64,000 nt of DNA from Ciona intestinalis (Eukaryota > Chordata > Ascidiacea > Phlebobranchia > Cionidae), in the NCBI RefSeq assembly GCF_000224145.3, contig NW_004190465.2:1-64000 (forward strand), written 5' to 3'. Below are positions 25,759-39,300 of this stretch, in pieces. How positions within the stretch are numbered: position 1 is the first letter of the stretch; every line of letters begins with the position of its first letter. The notes under the pieces are model-generated. The model saw nothing but the letters and a program-made list of their open reading frames with translations. It ran no database searches and was not told where the DNA came from. The position numbers and the translations under genes are program-made.

Positions 25759-26207
25759 GTTGTTTAAAGAAACATTCTTTTCGCCAAATTGAAACTTACT
25801 TTTGAAGTTGGGCGAAACATTGGTTGCAACACTGATACTTGCGGTAATAACAAGCTCGTAAAACTTAAAAATAACTTTTATGCTTTGATTGAAACAATAA
25901 CAACCTTTCATTTAAAAATTTAAAAGCATTGTTTATGTCTGCACTATATGGTATAGTATTTTTTAATTTGATTTAAGCTTTATTACTTAATATTAAGCAT
26001 GTTTTGCATCCATAATCCTACTTAAATTCGGAAGTAATGTTTTATTGGCGCACCTATTCAGTACCTTGAACTATAACATTTATGTCAACCACAAACAGAC
26101 GACCAGTCGTCGTGCGTGCTGCGTATGGAGTATATTTGATTTTAATTTTGTCGTTTTAGCATTATAGTAATTATAGACATTATAGACATTATTTTGCTTA
26201 TATGTGT

Positions 26208-26410
26208 AATATAGTGGGGTGGGGGAAGATGGGACACCTTTAGCACAAAATATATAAATATCCTGGTCGTGTTTTAAACAAATAACAACGGTCTATGAAA
26301 GTCGCGAGGACAAGGTTTTATAATTCTTTGAATGTTCTTTGTTTACTACCAAAATGTACGAGGAAATAGAATGAAAAGAAGGTGTCCCATCTTCCCCCAT
26401 CCTACTATAT
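26208..26410. mobile_element. Palindromic MITE copy, tandem partner 1
   Basis: AATATAGTGGGGTGGGGGAAG start, full core, TCTTCCCCCATCCTACTATA end; directly abuts the next copy. Confidence 0.92.
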
Positions 26411-26585
26411 ACTAGAGTGGGGTAAAATTGGACACCCTTTTCGATCTATTTTTTAAAGAACAATCCAAGAATTATAAAACCGTCTTTCCACGGCTCCAAC
26501 ACACCGCTGTTGATCGTTTAAAATACGATCAGGATATTTGAATTTTATGTGGTAAAGGTGTCCCGTCTACCCCAACCCTATCTAT
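26411..26585. mobile_element. Palindromic MITE copy, tandem partner 2 (reverse core)
   Basis: CTAGAGTGGGGTAAAATTGG start, TTTAAAATACGATCAGGATAT core, CGTCTACCCCAACCCTATCT end. Opposite core orientation to the preceding copy. Confidence 0.88.
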
Positions 26586-27338
26586 TTAAAACGTTGTGAG
26601 ACTTTATAGGTGGTTTTCTTGGTCATTTAACATCATATACGGCGATTTGTGTCCAATATGTTGAACTTTCACTGTCGTTTGTACATTTAATGTATAAGTC
26701 GTCCAAATAAAACTTCCCCTAAATTACATTTACTAATATTCGGCCTGCTTTTCCCTGACGCATACTACAGTTAACTTAAATGTAAATCCCGATTTTTAAT
26801 CGGCGTGCAGTGATCACTGCTGGTTCCGGAATTATGTAATCTTTGTGCGACATCTACTACGTTTGTTTTGTTGTGACTGCGTTCGGTTACGTCACTGATT
26901 TACAAAGCATGTACAACGAAGCGACAACACAAACCGACTTTTACCTGCTACGAATTTAAGAAGAAAGTTGAGTTTAGGTTCCACTAAAATATTTTAGATT
27001 AATTTGTTTTTAAGGTCAAGCAATATATAAAATTAAAGGATTACTTTCGTATGATAAAGTAAACGTAGCTCTTTCGATATATGAGTCAGTCGAATACATA
27101 TGTTTCTTGGACGAAACATATACAAGACGTATTTAATATTATGCATAGAAATCAATTTATCCAATAAGCAGTTTATATTATTACAAATGTATTTAAAAAG
27201 TATTAAAATTTAATGTACTTTGCCAGATTAACTGTAGAATTTCGCCGTAAGCAGTCACGTATTTTAATGACTTAAATATAAATTTAAAGTCAGACTTTTT
27301 ATATCATTTTTACTCGTTTTGTTTAAAACATATCAAAG

Positions 27339-30300
27339 ATGGCATGGATTCTTTGTTTTTGTTGTTTGTTTGTAACCAGTCTTCTACATGACGTTACCGT
27401 TAATGCGTCACAAACAGGAAGCGAAGATGCGGATGTGAGGTTTGTCGTTTAATTTGACGTGAACGTATGGTGTAATGGCTCACTTATCACATACAGTACA
27501 ATGTACATACATAAGCTCATCAGTAACATACGGAAAATATTTGCTAATTTGTTGTTGCCTGTCATATCATGATAATGTGTCATACTCATGATACATCTAA
27601 TTAGCTTCTTAAATAATTAATTTATTGTGATGACTAGTTGGTTTTAAGTACTGCTTGAACCCTTGGTTTATTTTCTAACGACATAACAGCTCTTATTAAC
27701 AGATGGTCAATTGACGCCCCTTTTACTTCCCCGAGTTCTCCAAATAACCTTGCACCCGGCTCACTTAACAGTTTACCTGGGACCACAGTTGCACTTGCAA
27801 GTAATGTTATATACTTTAAATATATTATATAAAAGTTCTTATTGTTTTTGATCACCTGCCTTTGTAGGTTCACATCGAGATGTTCTTGTAAACGCACATA
27901 ACCAGGCCCGAAGAACGACTTCGCCAACTGCAACAAATATGTTGAAAATGACGTGGGATAACGAACTCGCTGTCTTGGCAGCAAACTACGCAAGAAAATG
28001 TTTATTTGCTCACAATAGAGTAGGTAGTAAATGGATGAATGTTGCTATTTATCTTCAGGTTGCGTGGCCAATATAACACGGCGTCATACTTTTGACATCT
28101 CGTGTCCTTTTACAAGTTATTACGATTAGTGGGTGATCATTTTATATCGCTTTTACTTCTTTTCTGCATAGCTGAATTTTAATGCGTCATTTGTAATCGT
28201 TCATTTCTGAACTTTACGTCTAAATTTTATACGTAATTATATAAAACTAAAATTGACTTTTCCGGGACATGCGCGTCGTATTGGTGGCAACATCGAGTTT
28301 CGTACCCTTCCACGTTCCGCATGCAGCATATTAAATATGTTGTCTTTGTTTTAAAGTTTTATTTCGGACACAGGATCGCAGTCACAGTCGTTTTCACCCA
28401 GTGGGGGAAAACATTTACATATCTTCTGGAAAGGCGTTTAACACGCGGTACGGATCGGATGCTGTTCGAGATTGGAATAATGAAAAAGTTGATTATAACT
28501 ATCAGACGAGGACATGTACGCCCAACAGAATGTGTGGGCATTATACCCAGGTATAAATCACTTTAATAATCGTGGCCTCGTTTCTACTTCAAAAGCCAGA
28601 ACTGTTTTCGCTGCTTTATTTAAACCACTTATATAGTAGGGTGGGTAAAGACGGGAGACATTTAGCACATAATATTGAAATGTCCCGATCGTGTTTTAAA
28701 CTATTAAAACATCTATGGGAGTCGTGAGAATATGGTTTAATTTTTTTTTGAATCTTCTTTGTTTACTACCAAATGGTATGAGAAAATAGAATGAAGCTGT
28801 ATCCCATCTTCTCCCACCCTACTATATAACCTATATTAACCACGGTTTGCTGGTGCTATCTCCAGTGAGCTGTTTTCCTAAACATAAATGTAATATATTT
28901 AAAATGTATTGTAAGCTATATCAATGGTACAACGTGATGTAAACAGTAGCGAAACTTTTTTATTTTAAAAGTCTAACGTGCTACAGTATTGGTTGTGTGT
29001 GGCGTATGGTAGATACTTAGCGGTAAAACAATATAGCTCTAAAGGTGGTAATTAATAGGATTTATTGTTTAGCTAAGAAACAAAAGCAATCACCTATAAA
29101 TCTGCTTCCTTTCTAAACTTTAAATTGTTATAAGCGACTTTTGTTTATGAACCTGTGTGTAATTTCATCAGCTTGGATACGTTTTACGGTAACATATAGT
29201 AGAGTGGGGGAAGATGGGACACCTTTTCGTTTAGTTTTCTCTTTTCATTTGGTAGTAAACAAAAAACATTCAATGAATTAAAAAACCGTATCTTCACGAC
29301 TTCCACAGACCGTTGTTAATTGTTTAAAACACGATCAGGCTATTCGGATATTTTGTGTTAAAAGTGCCCCATCTTCCCCCACTCTACTATATATACAAAC
29401 CGGTTATCACCAATAAGTTGTGCGTATCCGGAAATTAAATTAAAACTGCGACCCGGAAAGGTAAGAAGATATCGAATATGTTGTGTAATACAAGAGTAAA
29501 AAGGAGTATGTAAGTAATTATCAGAACAATTCTGATCCAAATATTAACAGGTGGTATGGGCGGAGACGTTTAAAGTTGGTTGCGGAGTGGCAACATGTCC
29601 AACTGTAAATGTTCGCGGAAATCGCTGGACTGATGCGACTATTTTAATATGTAATTATGGACCTGGGGGAAACTATATAAACAGGTATGTTGAGTTTGGC
29701 GGTGCCTTTAAAATAGTTGTACGTTCACCATGTTACAGAATATGTTTAACATGTTACATGCTTTTAAATTAAATTGAAATTCAAGTCCGGTAAACGGAAC
29801 AATGTCGTGCGCTTTTCAAGTTTTAGCTGTTTACGCTTATTCTTGATTGAAAACAAAGTTATATCGTTTTGAGTCATTGTGACGTCAACCACAGAAGTAT
29901 AGTTGAGTGGGGAAGACGGGACACGTTCAACACATAACATCTAACTTTAATTAAACAATTACCACCGTCTTTGAGAGTCGCAAGGTTACGGTTTTATATT
30001 TTTTTGAATGTTCTTTGTTTACTACTAAATGATACGAAAAAATAGAACGATAGGTGTCCCATCTACTTCGATTCCATTTTCTCACTGTGTTTTTTCTATA
30101 ACTAACAACGCTCTTTTAGTGTCGCGGGGCTATACGGTTATAAAATTTTGTAAATATTCTTTGTTGAGACGTGGAGACAGAATTAATGTCTCATCTTACT
30201 CAACCCAACCATACGTGTTCACGAATTACGTTAAACTAATGGCCTTGCCTTTCATTGCAGCTATGCTACTGTTTTCGAATAAAGCTAGTCTTGGTCAACT

Positions 30301-33300
30301 TTGGTCTTGGTCACTGTAGACCTGATTTCTTTATTATCTAATAGCTTTAAACTGATTAACTATTTTCGAATTTCCTTGGTACGCTTAAAGTTTATTTATT
30401 TTTAAAGTGCACCTTTTGAAAGTGGAGCAACTTGTTCAAACTGTCACTCAAGCGATTCGTGCGAAAACAAATTGTGCACCAATCGTGGAAGAGATGCATT
30501 AAACCGACCGGGTAAAGGGTTATAATTACGAACTACATTTGAATGCGAATGCGAAAGAGTTGGACATTTCCAACGTTTGTTTTAATTGAAATGTTCACCC
30601 TTAAAAAATGGCAAGAGTAAAAATCGTGCTCAATAATGGTTCTCTATATACTTTTTATACGCGACATTACAAAATTTTATCTCTTCGAGAACGATGGCGA
30701 AAATCATGTTATATAAAGAACGAAGAGAATGATCATTAAAGTGTTCATTAAAAAGCGTGACTGTTGCACTCAACATATGGTGAACTCACACTGAGTTGCT
30801 AAAGTTGAATATATATTGTGTAATTGCAGCGGCCAGTTGGTTAAGTTGGACGCCATGGACAACTTGTAGCAAGACATGTGGATATGTTGGTACACGTCGT
30901 AGGTCAAGAGAATGCAACACATTCGTAAACAAGGATTGTGGTAACAAAGCAACCGAGTTCGATTTTACTTGCGCATCAATTCCTTGTGGTGGAACAACTA
31001 CTTCAGGATCAAGTTAGTGAAATACATTTGTATTTAAAGCAAGCCGTGGGAACTGTGGAATCACCCCCTTTGTCAAATGCAACTCCTGACTACCTCTGCC
31101 CTTATTTTGTTTCTTTGTTTTTATCATGACGTAACATGTGCAGGATTCTACGCTAGCATGAGAATATTTTGTTGTTGCTTTAAGTACAGTTAACGGCAAT
31201 TGCTCCAACCCAGTGGCCACGAATGGTTTGTCTCTAAATTATCAGCCACACATAAAAATGAAATATTCACCACAAACTACCATACATGGTAACTCGTAAG
31301 CTGGCACAAGGTGTATGAAATAAAAACACCCCTGGTTAACGACTGTCGTTTTCCAGCCACACGAATGTAAAGTTACATTTAAGTATTATTTTAAACCAAT
31401 TTAACTTTAAACGTTTTAGGTAAACAAGTGATTGATATTTTTATATTTACTTGTACAGGGTGGAACAGTTGGACACAATGGACTACATGCCCGGTGACGT
31501 GTGGTGGAGGTAGAAAGACAAGAGAAAGAACTTGTACAACAGGACGTATCCAAGATTGTGACGGACCAAATCAGCAGTTATTATCGTGTAATAGACGACC
31601 TTGTCCAAGTATGTAGTAACTGGCCTTTCAAAGTGTGGACTAGAGTATTCTGCATTTGGCATATATATAAAGAAGCTGTTTGAAAAGTGGGTTCTGTAAT
31701 AATTGTATGAATTGCAAGTTTGTATTTAGGGTAAATATAGTTATGATAAAATGTAAATGAATTTTATTTTAACAAATTTATGGATCTTTTATGGAGTAGT
31801 GATGTAATGTGTGTAGTTATGTCATAAGTTAAAAGCATTGCATAAACAGAACATTCATGGTATGACAGCTGTCATTGCTCTACTTCTCATAAATAATTCA
31901 CCCCCTTCCGGCGCCGTGCCGTAGTGGTTAGCGCGCCTGCCTGTAACCCAGAGATAATGGGTTCATGGCTCGACGCTGCTACTTTTGTGGGCGTATGTGT
32001 TTTTATGCAAGACACTTAACGCCAATTGCTCCAACCCAGTGGTCACTAATGGGTTGTCCAAATTATCAGCCATAATAAAAAAATTAAAATAATCACCCAC
32101 AAAGTAACATACATGGTAACTCGTAAGCTGGCATAAGGTCTTAAACTCGTGTTATAACGACTGTCGGTTTCTGGCCACGCGAGGATAAAGTAAGTTACAT
32201 TACATTCTTGTTCTTCCGCTCTGTTCATTGAAGATTGGAACAGTTGGAGACAATGGGGGAGTTGTTCTGAAACTTGTGGAAGTGGTCGTAGAAGAAGAAG
32301 CAGATCATGCAACACGGGAACAGATTCTGATTGCGTTGGAACATCTGAAAGTTCCGATGTCTGCAACACCAATGTTTGTCCAACAGGTTACAATATTTTT
32401 ATCTTAAAAAAAATATTTTAAATTTATTTTAGTGTTAAAAACAGCTTATATAAAACAGGGCATCTGTGTTTGAAGCTTTTAAAGTGTGTGTCAAAGGTTG
32501 CAAAAGTTCCAAATAGCCGAAAATGGTTTTAAAGTGGCCTATATTTTGTTAATCTCAACACAATTAAAACTTCAATAATTTATTAAGAAGAAAATAAAAT
32601 AAAACATATATATATATATAGATAAGCTACAATATTATTACACTACAGTATTAGCAGGGAAAAACCATTATGGTATGATGGGGAGATATGGGACATCCTT
32701 AGCACATAATGTCCCATGATCCCGATTTTTTAAATTAACAATAGTCTATGAAAGTCGTGAGGATACGGTTTTATAATTCTTCGAATGATATTTGTTTATG
32801 ACCAGATGGGACAAGAAAATAGAATAAAAAGGTGTCCCATTTTTCCCCACCCTACTATATTTTTATTCAAAAGAAAAATATTTTACCTTCAGGCATCAAA
32901 ATGTAAAAGCATATATTTAAAGTGTAACAATTAAGAAACACGCCCTAGACCCAACAAAGAGTAACAACAAGCGACTAGGAAACTAAGCAGATTGTGATTG
33001 GGTTTTCCTGAATGTTTTGTTTTACACAGGTTGGAGTGCATGGGAACCATGGGGGAGGTGTTCACATTCTTGTAACAGAGGCATTCAGTTACGCAGAAGA
33101 AGATGTCTTTCATTATCTTCAACTGATTGCCCTGGATCACCAAGCCAAACCCAAGCTTGTAATTCCCAATCATGCACAAGTAACTTTACAGTTCTACAAC
33201 AATTTTAAATTTATTTTTTGTTCAAAGTTTATAAAAAATTACAATCCCACAACAATTTTCAAATTATAAATGGCCTATTTAAAATCTATTAAAAGCAGTC

Positions 33301-36300
33301 CCCTATAGCTTTTAACCTCATACCAATAACTATATGCCAAGTAACGTCAGATTTAAATTATTAATGAGAATTTTTAGCATATAAAAAGTATCTTTTTGGT
33401 GTATGACAATAAAAGCTTCTGATATCAGCCACATTTCTTATTATGATGCTTAGATATTCATTGCAGTAAGCAGTAACTTTGTATTATGTTTGTAGGCCAA
33501 CAAGCCGTATGGTCAAATTGGTCTGCTTGGTCTGCATGTTCTACAAGTTGTGGTAACTCCGTTAGCACAAGCACACGTACATGTTCACAAACTAATGCTT
33601 GCACAGGAAGAACTCAAAAAACAAAAAATTGCAGAAAGCCTGCTTGCACCACATCTAGTCAGTGATGTTGATTGATGATCCTATAATAATGCTTAAGTTA
33701 TAGAAAATATTGATAACAATAAGAATAGCTTTTTAACACTACTGTTAGGTAAAAGCTGTTTTTTTAGAGGCAAAAAAAACAAAAACAGAAAGATTTCTTA
33801 CATTGGTATAAATGAATGTCATTCATTTATCTTTAAATGATGGCACAACTTTCAAACTTATAGGATAGGTTTTCTGTTTTAAACAATTTTTGCACAACTT
33901 CTTTAGAGTGACCATGTGTAGAACTTTTGTACTTTATTTATAATAGCAATGTGTGTCTAAATCAGCGGTTCCCAAAGTATGGGTCGCGACCCAAACATGG
34001 GTCGCACAGGGTTGTAGAATGGGTCGCGCCAAGGTGATGATTCAAATTTATTAAAACGAGTTTTTTTCTTTTTAAGCGTTCGGGTTAGGTTTGCGCTGTA
34101 GTTCAGCCTTATATTTACCATGTTTTTCTTAGCCAGGTGGGCTGTTTGTTACGAAATAGTAGGCATTCACACGTGGATTCATTGCATCATAATAGCGATT
34201 GTTTAACCTGGCAATTAATTACGACATAATAGCAATTCACACGTCGAATATTTGCGTCATAATAGGGATTGACACGTAAATCATTAGGCATGCAGGAGGT
34301 TTAAAGCAGGCTTGAATGTTAAAGAGGCACATGCATCGTATTTTAGCCTTTTTTTCAATAATACATTGAAAGATCCACACAAACAGTTGAAGATTTAAAA
34401 AACTCGGGCGTTTGTGTCGATAAATAACTTTGAAAATGTGCGAAATCGTGCTGCGTAACCGTATTTTCCACACGAGCCGTTATGAATTAAACAGAGGTTA
34501 GATTATTACGTCATAGAATGCGTATTGTTACGTTTGATCTACGTCACAGATTACATAATTCGNNNNNNNNNNNNNNNNNNNNNNNNNNNNNNNNNNNNNN
34601 NNNNNNNNNNNNGGTTTATTGGCTGGGAATTAGGGGTTTAAGGTTTTTACTGCCATAAAACAGTACGAAAACAAGTCTATAACGTCCCTTAACTTACGTA
34701 ATACATCACTATTGTGACAGAACATAATACTATTGTGACGTAATAAATCGTTAACCTTATACGCAAGTCAAGCGAATTACGCTGCCGCAGCATGTTTATC
34801 GCGCATTTTCAAAGTTAATTTGAACATTTTGAACCCAAAATTTTAGGTGGCCACCAGCTAAAGGATTACCTATGGGTCGTGAGATGTTTATAAAACTCTG
34901 ATTTGGGTCGCGCTAAAAAAACTTTGGGAACCACTGGTCTAAATGATTCTTAGGAAACAGTTGATTTAGATTTTAATCATTGGAATACACAGTAAAATGT
35001 TTAAATTGTAATATTTAAATAGATGATCAATATTTTCACTTTTCAGATTGGTCAGCATGGGGATTGTGGTCAACTTGTTCGAAAACTTGTGGTTCTGGTA
35101 CAAGGTCAAAGCAACGGACCTGTATCCTTGGAAACACTGGCCCTGCTTGCTCAGGTCAGAGTGTTGCCAGACAAGCTTGTGCTACAAATAGATGCCCATG
35201 TGAGTGTTTTTTACGGAGTTGATTAAATTAAATAATTGTGAAGCACTTGTAATGGAGAAAGTAATAGAGGCATTAGATTAATTATTTGATCAAGAAAGAA
35301 TAAAACTCCAAAAACAATAAGGAAATTATAGGTTATGGATAACATTGTTATCCACCCGTTAGTACTGATTTACGATTACAATACACCAAAACCATGAAGC
35401 CTAGTTTAAGGTGTAGCAAGCTGTTTCAGCTGTTAATGCTCTAATTACAAACAATACTGTTGTTAGATTTCTTAAGTTGGGGATCTTGGTCAGTTTGTTC
35501 AACGACTTGCGGAAGTGGAACAAAACACAGAAGTCGTCCATGTTCTACTGGCAATACTGCCGATTGTAGAGGAAGGAAAAGACAACAGAGACAATGTTCA
35601 GTGACATCTTGCACTTTGTCTGGTAAGTGAAATCAATATTGTATTTTAATCTATGTGGGTGAGGTCCTTGTCAAGGATTTTGTCCAGGTTTGGCCCATTA
35701 CCCAAACACCGAGAAAGCCCCTCATGCGACCAATGCAATACGCCAATCAGTATCTGTATTGACGTCAAGCATCCGGCGCTAGGCATAGTGGTTAGCGTGC
35801 CTGTCGGTAACCCAGAGGTAGTGGGTTCAAGGCTCCTTGTTGCTACCATTGGGGCCGTATGTGTCCTTGGACAAGACACTTAACGGCAATTGCTCCAACC
35901 CAGTGGTCACTAATGGGTTGTCCAAATTATTAGCTAGAAAATAAAAAATAATAAAAAATCCCCCAAAAAATAATTACCCACAAAGTAAGATACATGGTAA
36001 CTAGAAGCTGGCACGAGGTGTTAAAAACCCGCGTGATAACGACTGTTGTTTTCCAGCCCCGCGATGATAAAGTAAGTTACATACACTCATTCAAGCATTG
36101 AAATCGGTGCCATGTAGTTATACCGCAGGCGCCTATAATAATAAAAAATACTGACAAAATTTCACTTCAGCAGGCTCAAGGAAAAAGAACACCAAAAGTA
36201 TACATTCATTTGTTCAGTAATAAAATTATAGTGAAGACAAGACTTGATATTAATTTTAATAAATTAATATTGTTACTTATTTAGTCTGTGTAGTAGGGCA

Positions 36301-39300
36301 ACTGAGTTGTTTAGGTGTCTTTTTGGAAACCTCAACCGGTAGCATTATACATTTGGTTTTTAATTATTCATAAGTAACATTTTTGTTTATACAATTTTGC
36401 TAAAGCTTTCAAAAGATTTATTTCTTTTATAAAGCTTGTGAATAAACTTTTAGGTTGGCAGTCATGGGGGGTTTGGGGGCAATGTTCAAAAACGTGTGGT
36501 GGTGGTATAAGGGAACGTATTCGACAATGTGATCGTGGAAATAGTGACCAAGGATGTGACGGTGATACCACGTCTACACAAAGATGCAATCAACAGATAT
36601 GTCCAGGTATTTGAAAGAATAAGAAAGTATTTTAATTAGGATTTTAAATTTAAAAAATGCATGCAAAATATTTACTGCTGTTTTTTTTTAAGTTTGATAA
36701 CCAACTAGTATATTTACTGGAATTTTATCAATAAATGATTTAGTTGAGGCCACCCATACTATAATAATAATAGTTTTATTGTCTCTTCGATTACGGTAGT
36801 GTGGCGTATCGTATATTTATTATAGCACCTTACGCGACCAAACCATATACAAAGCTGCGGTCCACCTCCACAAACTTGTCACACCCAAAAAGAGAGAAGG
36901 AAACATGGCGAGCATGTGACAAACACGTCACACACAGAAGTACACACGCGCGTTACAACAACAACAACAATAATAATAATACGGCGCCTTCTCTGCCTCG
37001 AACGAACTCGAGTTGGCGCGCAGAACATACACTACAGCACGTTACATGTGGAACCACAACACCAAACAGCGCTACACTAGCAAAGATTTAAAAATATTTT
37101 ACGCAAAAGGTCCGACAAAACAACAGTTGTTAAAACATGCTTACAGGTAAAAACATATTTAGATTTAATTGGAAAAAATAAGCGTGGTCGCTAAACCTAG
37201 CAGACAAACAAGCCGTTTATGTTTAATTATTATCAAGTTAAACTTTTACTTCACCCATACTATATATCACTTCAAACAAATCTGTATGCTGATACATTTA
37301 AATAAACATATTTATGTCACTGTGTAGCATACAGTGGGTGGAGTGGTTGGAGCTCATGTTCAGTTACGTGTGGTCATGGTGTCAAAATAAGGAACAGAAT
37401 CTGCAATACTGGAAGAAACTCTGATTGTACTGGGGCTGCTTCAAATTCTCAAGCTTGTATGAAAAGACAATGTACTGTTTCAGGTGGGAATAAGAAGTAT
37501 TTGTGCACGCGTGATTAAACTTTAATATATCTTATCAAATCAAAACCCAACTGTCAAAAGTAATAATATATATATTAAATTGCGCAAATTTGTTATAAAT
37601 ATCTTTACTCGGTGCTGTGACATAGTGGCTGGAGTGTTTGCTTTGTACCCATTTAAAAGTTGGTTCAAATAATGTCTATCCTTCGACCATTGTAAGCATA
37701 TGTGCATTGGAACCTAATACTTAACAGCGGCTGCTCCTATCTATTAGTCACTCAGGNNNNNNNNNNNNNNNNNNNNNNNNNNNNNNNNNNNNNNNNNNNN
37801 NNNNNNNNNNNNNNNNNNNNNNNNNNNNNNNNNNNNNNNNNNNNNNNNNNNNNNNNNNNNNNNNNNNNNNNNNNNNNNNNNNNNNNNNNNNNNNNNNNNN
37901 NNNNNNNNNNNNNNNNNNNNNNNNNNNNNNNNNNNNNAATTATCAGCCATACATAACAAAAATAAAAACAATCCCCAAAAAAAATCACTCACATAGTAAC
38001 ATACATGGTAACTCGTAAGCTGGCATGAGGTGTTAAACCCGTGTGATAACGACTGTCGTTTTCTGGCCACACGAGGATAAAGTAAGTTACATTCATTTAT
38101 TCAATATTTAAATGGGACAATCATGTTATTAAGTCTGAAGTTCTCCACCCAAACAAGAAGAAATAAGTTAATCATTATAACTTCCATTAATAATAATCAG
38201 GGTGGAGTCCATGGACAAGTTGGGTGGAATGTTCTAAAACATGTGGTGGTGGAACAACATCACGTAATAGATTGTGTAATGTTGGGACAACAGGGGGTAG
38301 TTGTTCAGGAGCGACTTCACAAGATCAAATCTGCAATTCTCATTCCTGTCCCGGTGTGTTTGTATTTTTTTATTTAAAGTATAAACTACGGTTACATATG
38401 TAACAAAACAAGTATCATCAAAGTTTTGTGCTTGGTGTCTTGTTTGCTGACTGGGACAACATATGGTAGACATGCTAAACCTTTACTTTTTTAACAACTT
38501 AATCATAATAGGCATTCGTTCACTATGTTCTGATAAAAGGCATACCTCCATGAATCCTTTAAAAAATATTGATGTATGTAAATGTATACACATATAAAAC
38601 GTGTGTAAGATCAAACTGATGTAAACTGAAAAACATAATTTACTTAGCTGAACACAGTAAACTATTACACCACTGTGAGGTATTATATTTACTGTGACTT
38701 TAACATAAAAATAAATAAGTTTGTTTTAACCTACCGATACTAATATTCGGTAAAAGTAATAGAAAAACAGAAAATACAAAACAGGAAACAGTTGTTATTA
38801 ACATTAAAATTTAAACAATATTTGATCTAGTGTATTCTGCATGGTCTCAATGGTCAACATGTTCCACTACGTGCGGTGTTGGATACAATACAAGAAAACG
38901 TGAATGTTCAAGTCAAACAGATGCTTGCTCCGGTGCATCAACTCTAACAAGAGTTTGTTCTATTGGAAGGAATTGTACAAGAGTACTAGGTACAACTTTA
39001 TTTTTGTTAGTTTAAATTTTAAGCATATTATGGAAACAACGGATAAGAAACTCATTAGCAAGTTAAAACATAATTTGGCAGGCTTGTCATTCGTATAAGA
39101 GCAAATATTGTAGTCTGCACATTAAATGTAGGATTTTAGATATACAATTGATTAAAAAAAAACTAGTAGTTTAAAATTAACTTTACCTGTAACTTAAATG
39201 ATTTTTTTGGATGCTTACAAAAAGCACTGATAAAAGTATTAAGGTTAATGGTTTTTACCAAAATTTATCAGTTGCCAATGGTGCTCTAAAGTGATATATT

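Larger units (their letters stand above)
25243..27338. other. Shared 2.1 kb intergenic region of the divergent CAP genes
   Basis: It must contain both promoters. Three MITE copies occupy about 570 bp. No other gene was recognised; short frames lack support. Confidence 0.6.

Noticed and set aside
27634-27993. 119-codon minus-strand frame inside the CAP-TSR gene
   Set aside because: It is antisense to two CAP exons that fit in phase on the plus strand and carry the CAP motif VNAHNQAR.
35646-35883. Frames near 35.7 kb on both strands
   Set aside because: They lie over a SINE; similar frames appear at other SINE copies (15.6, 40.4, 49.1, 56.6 kb).
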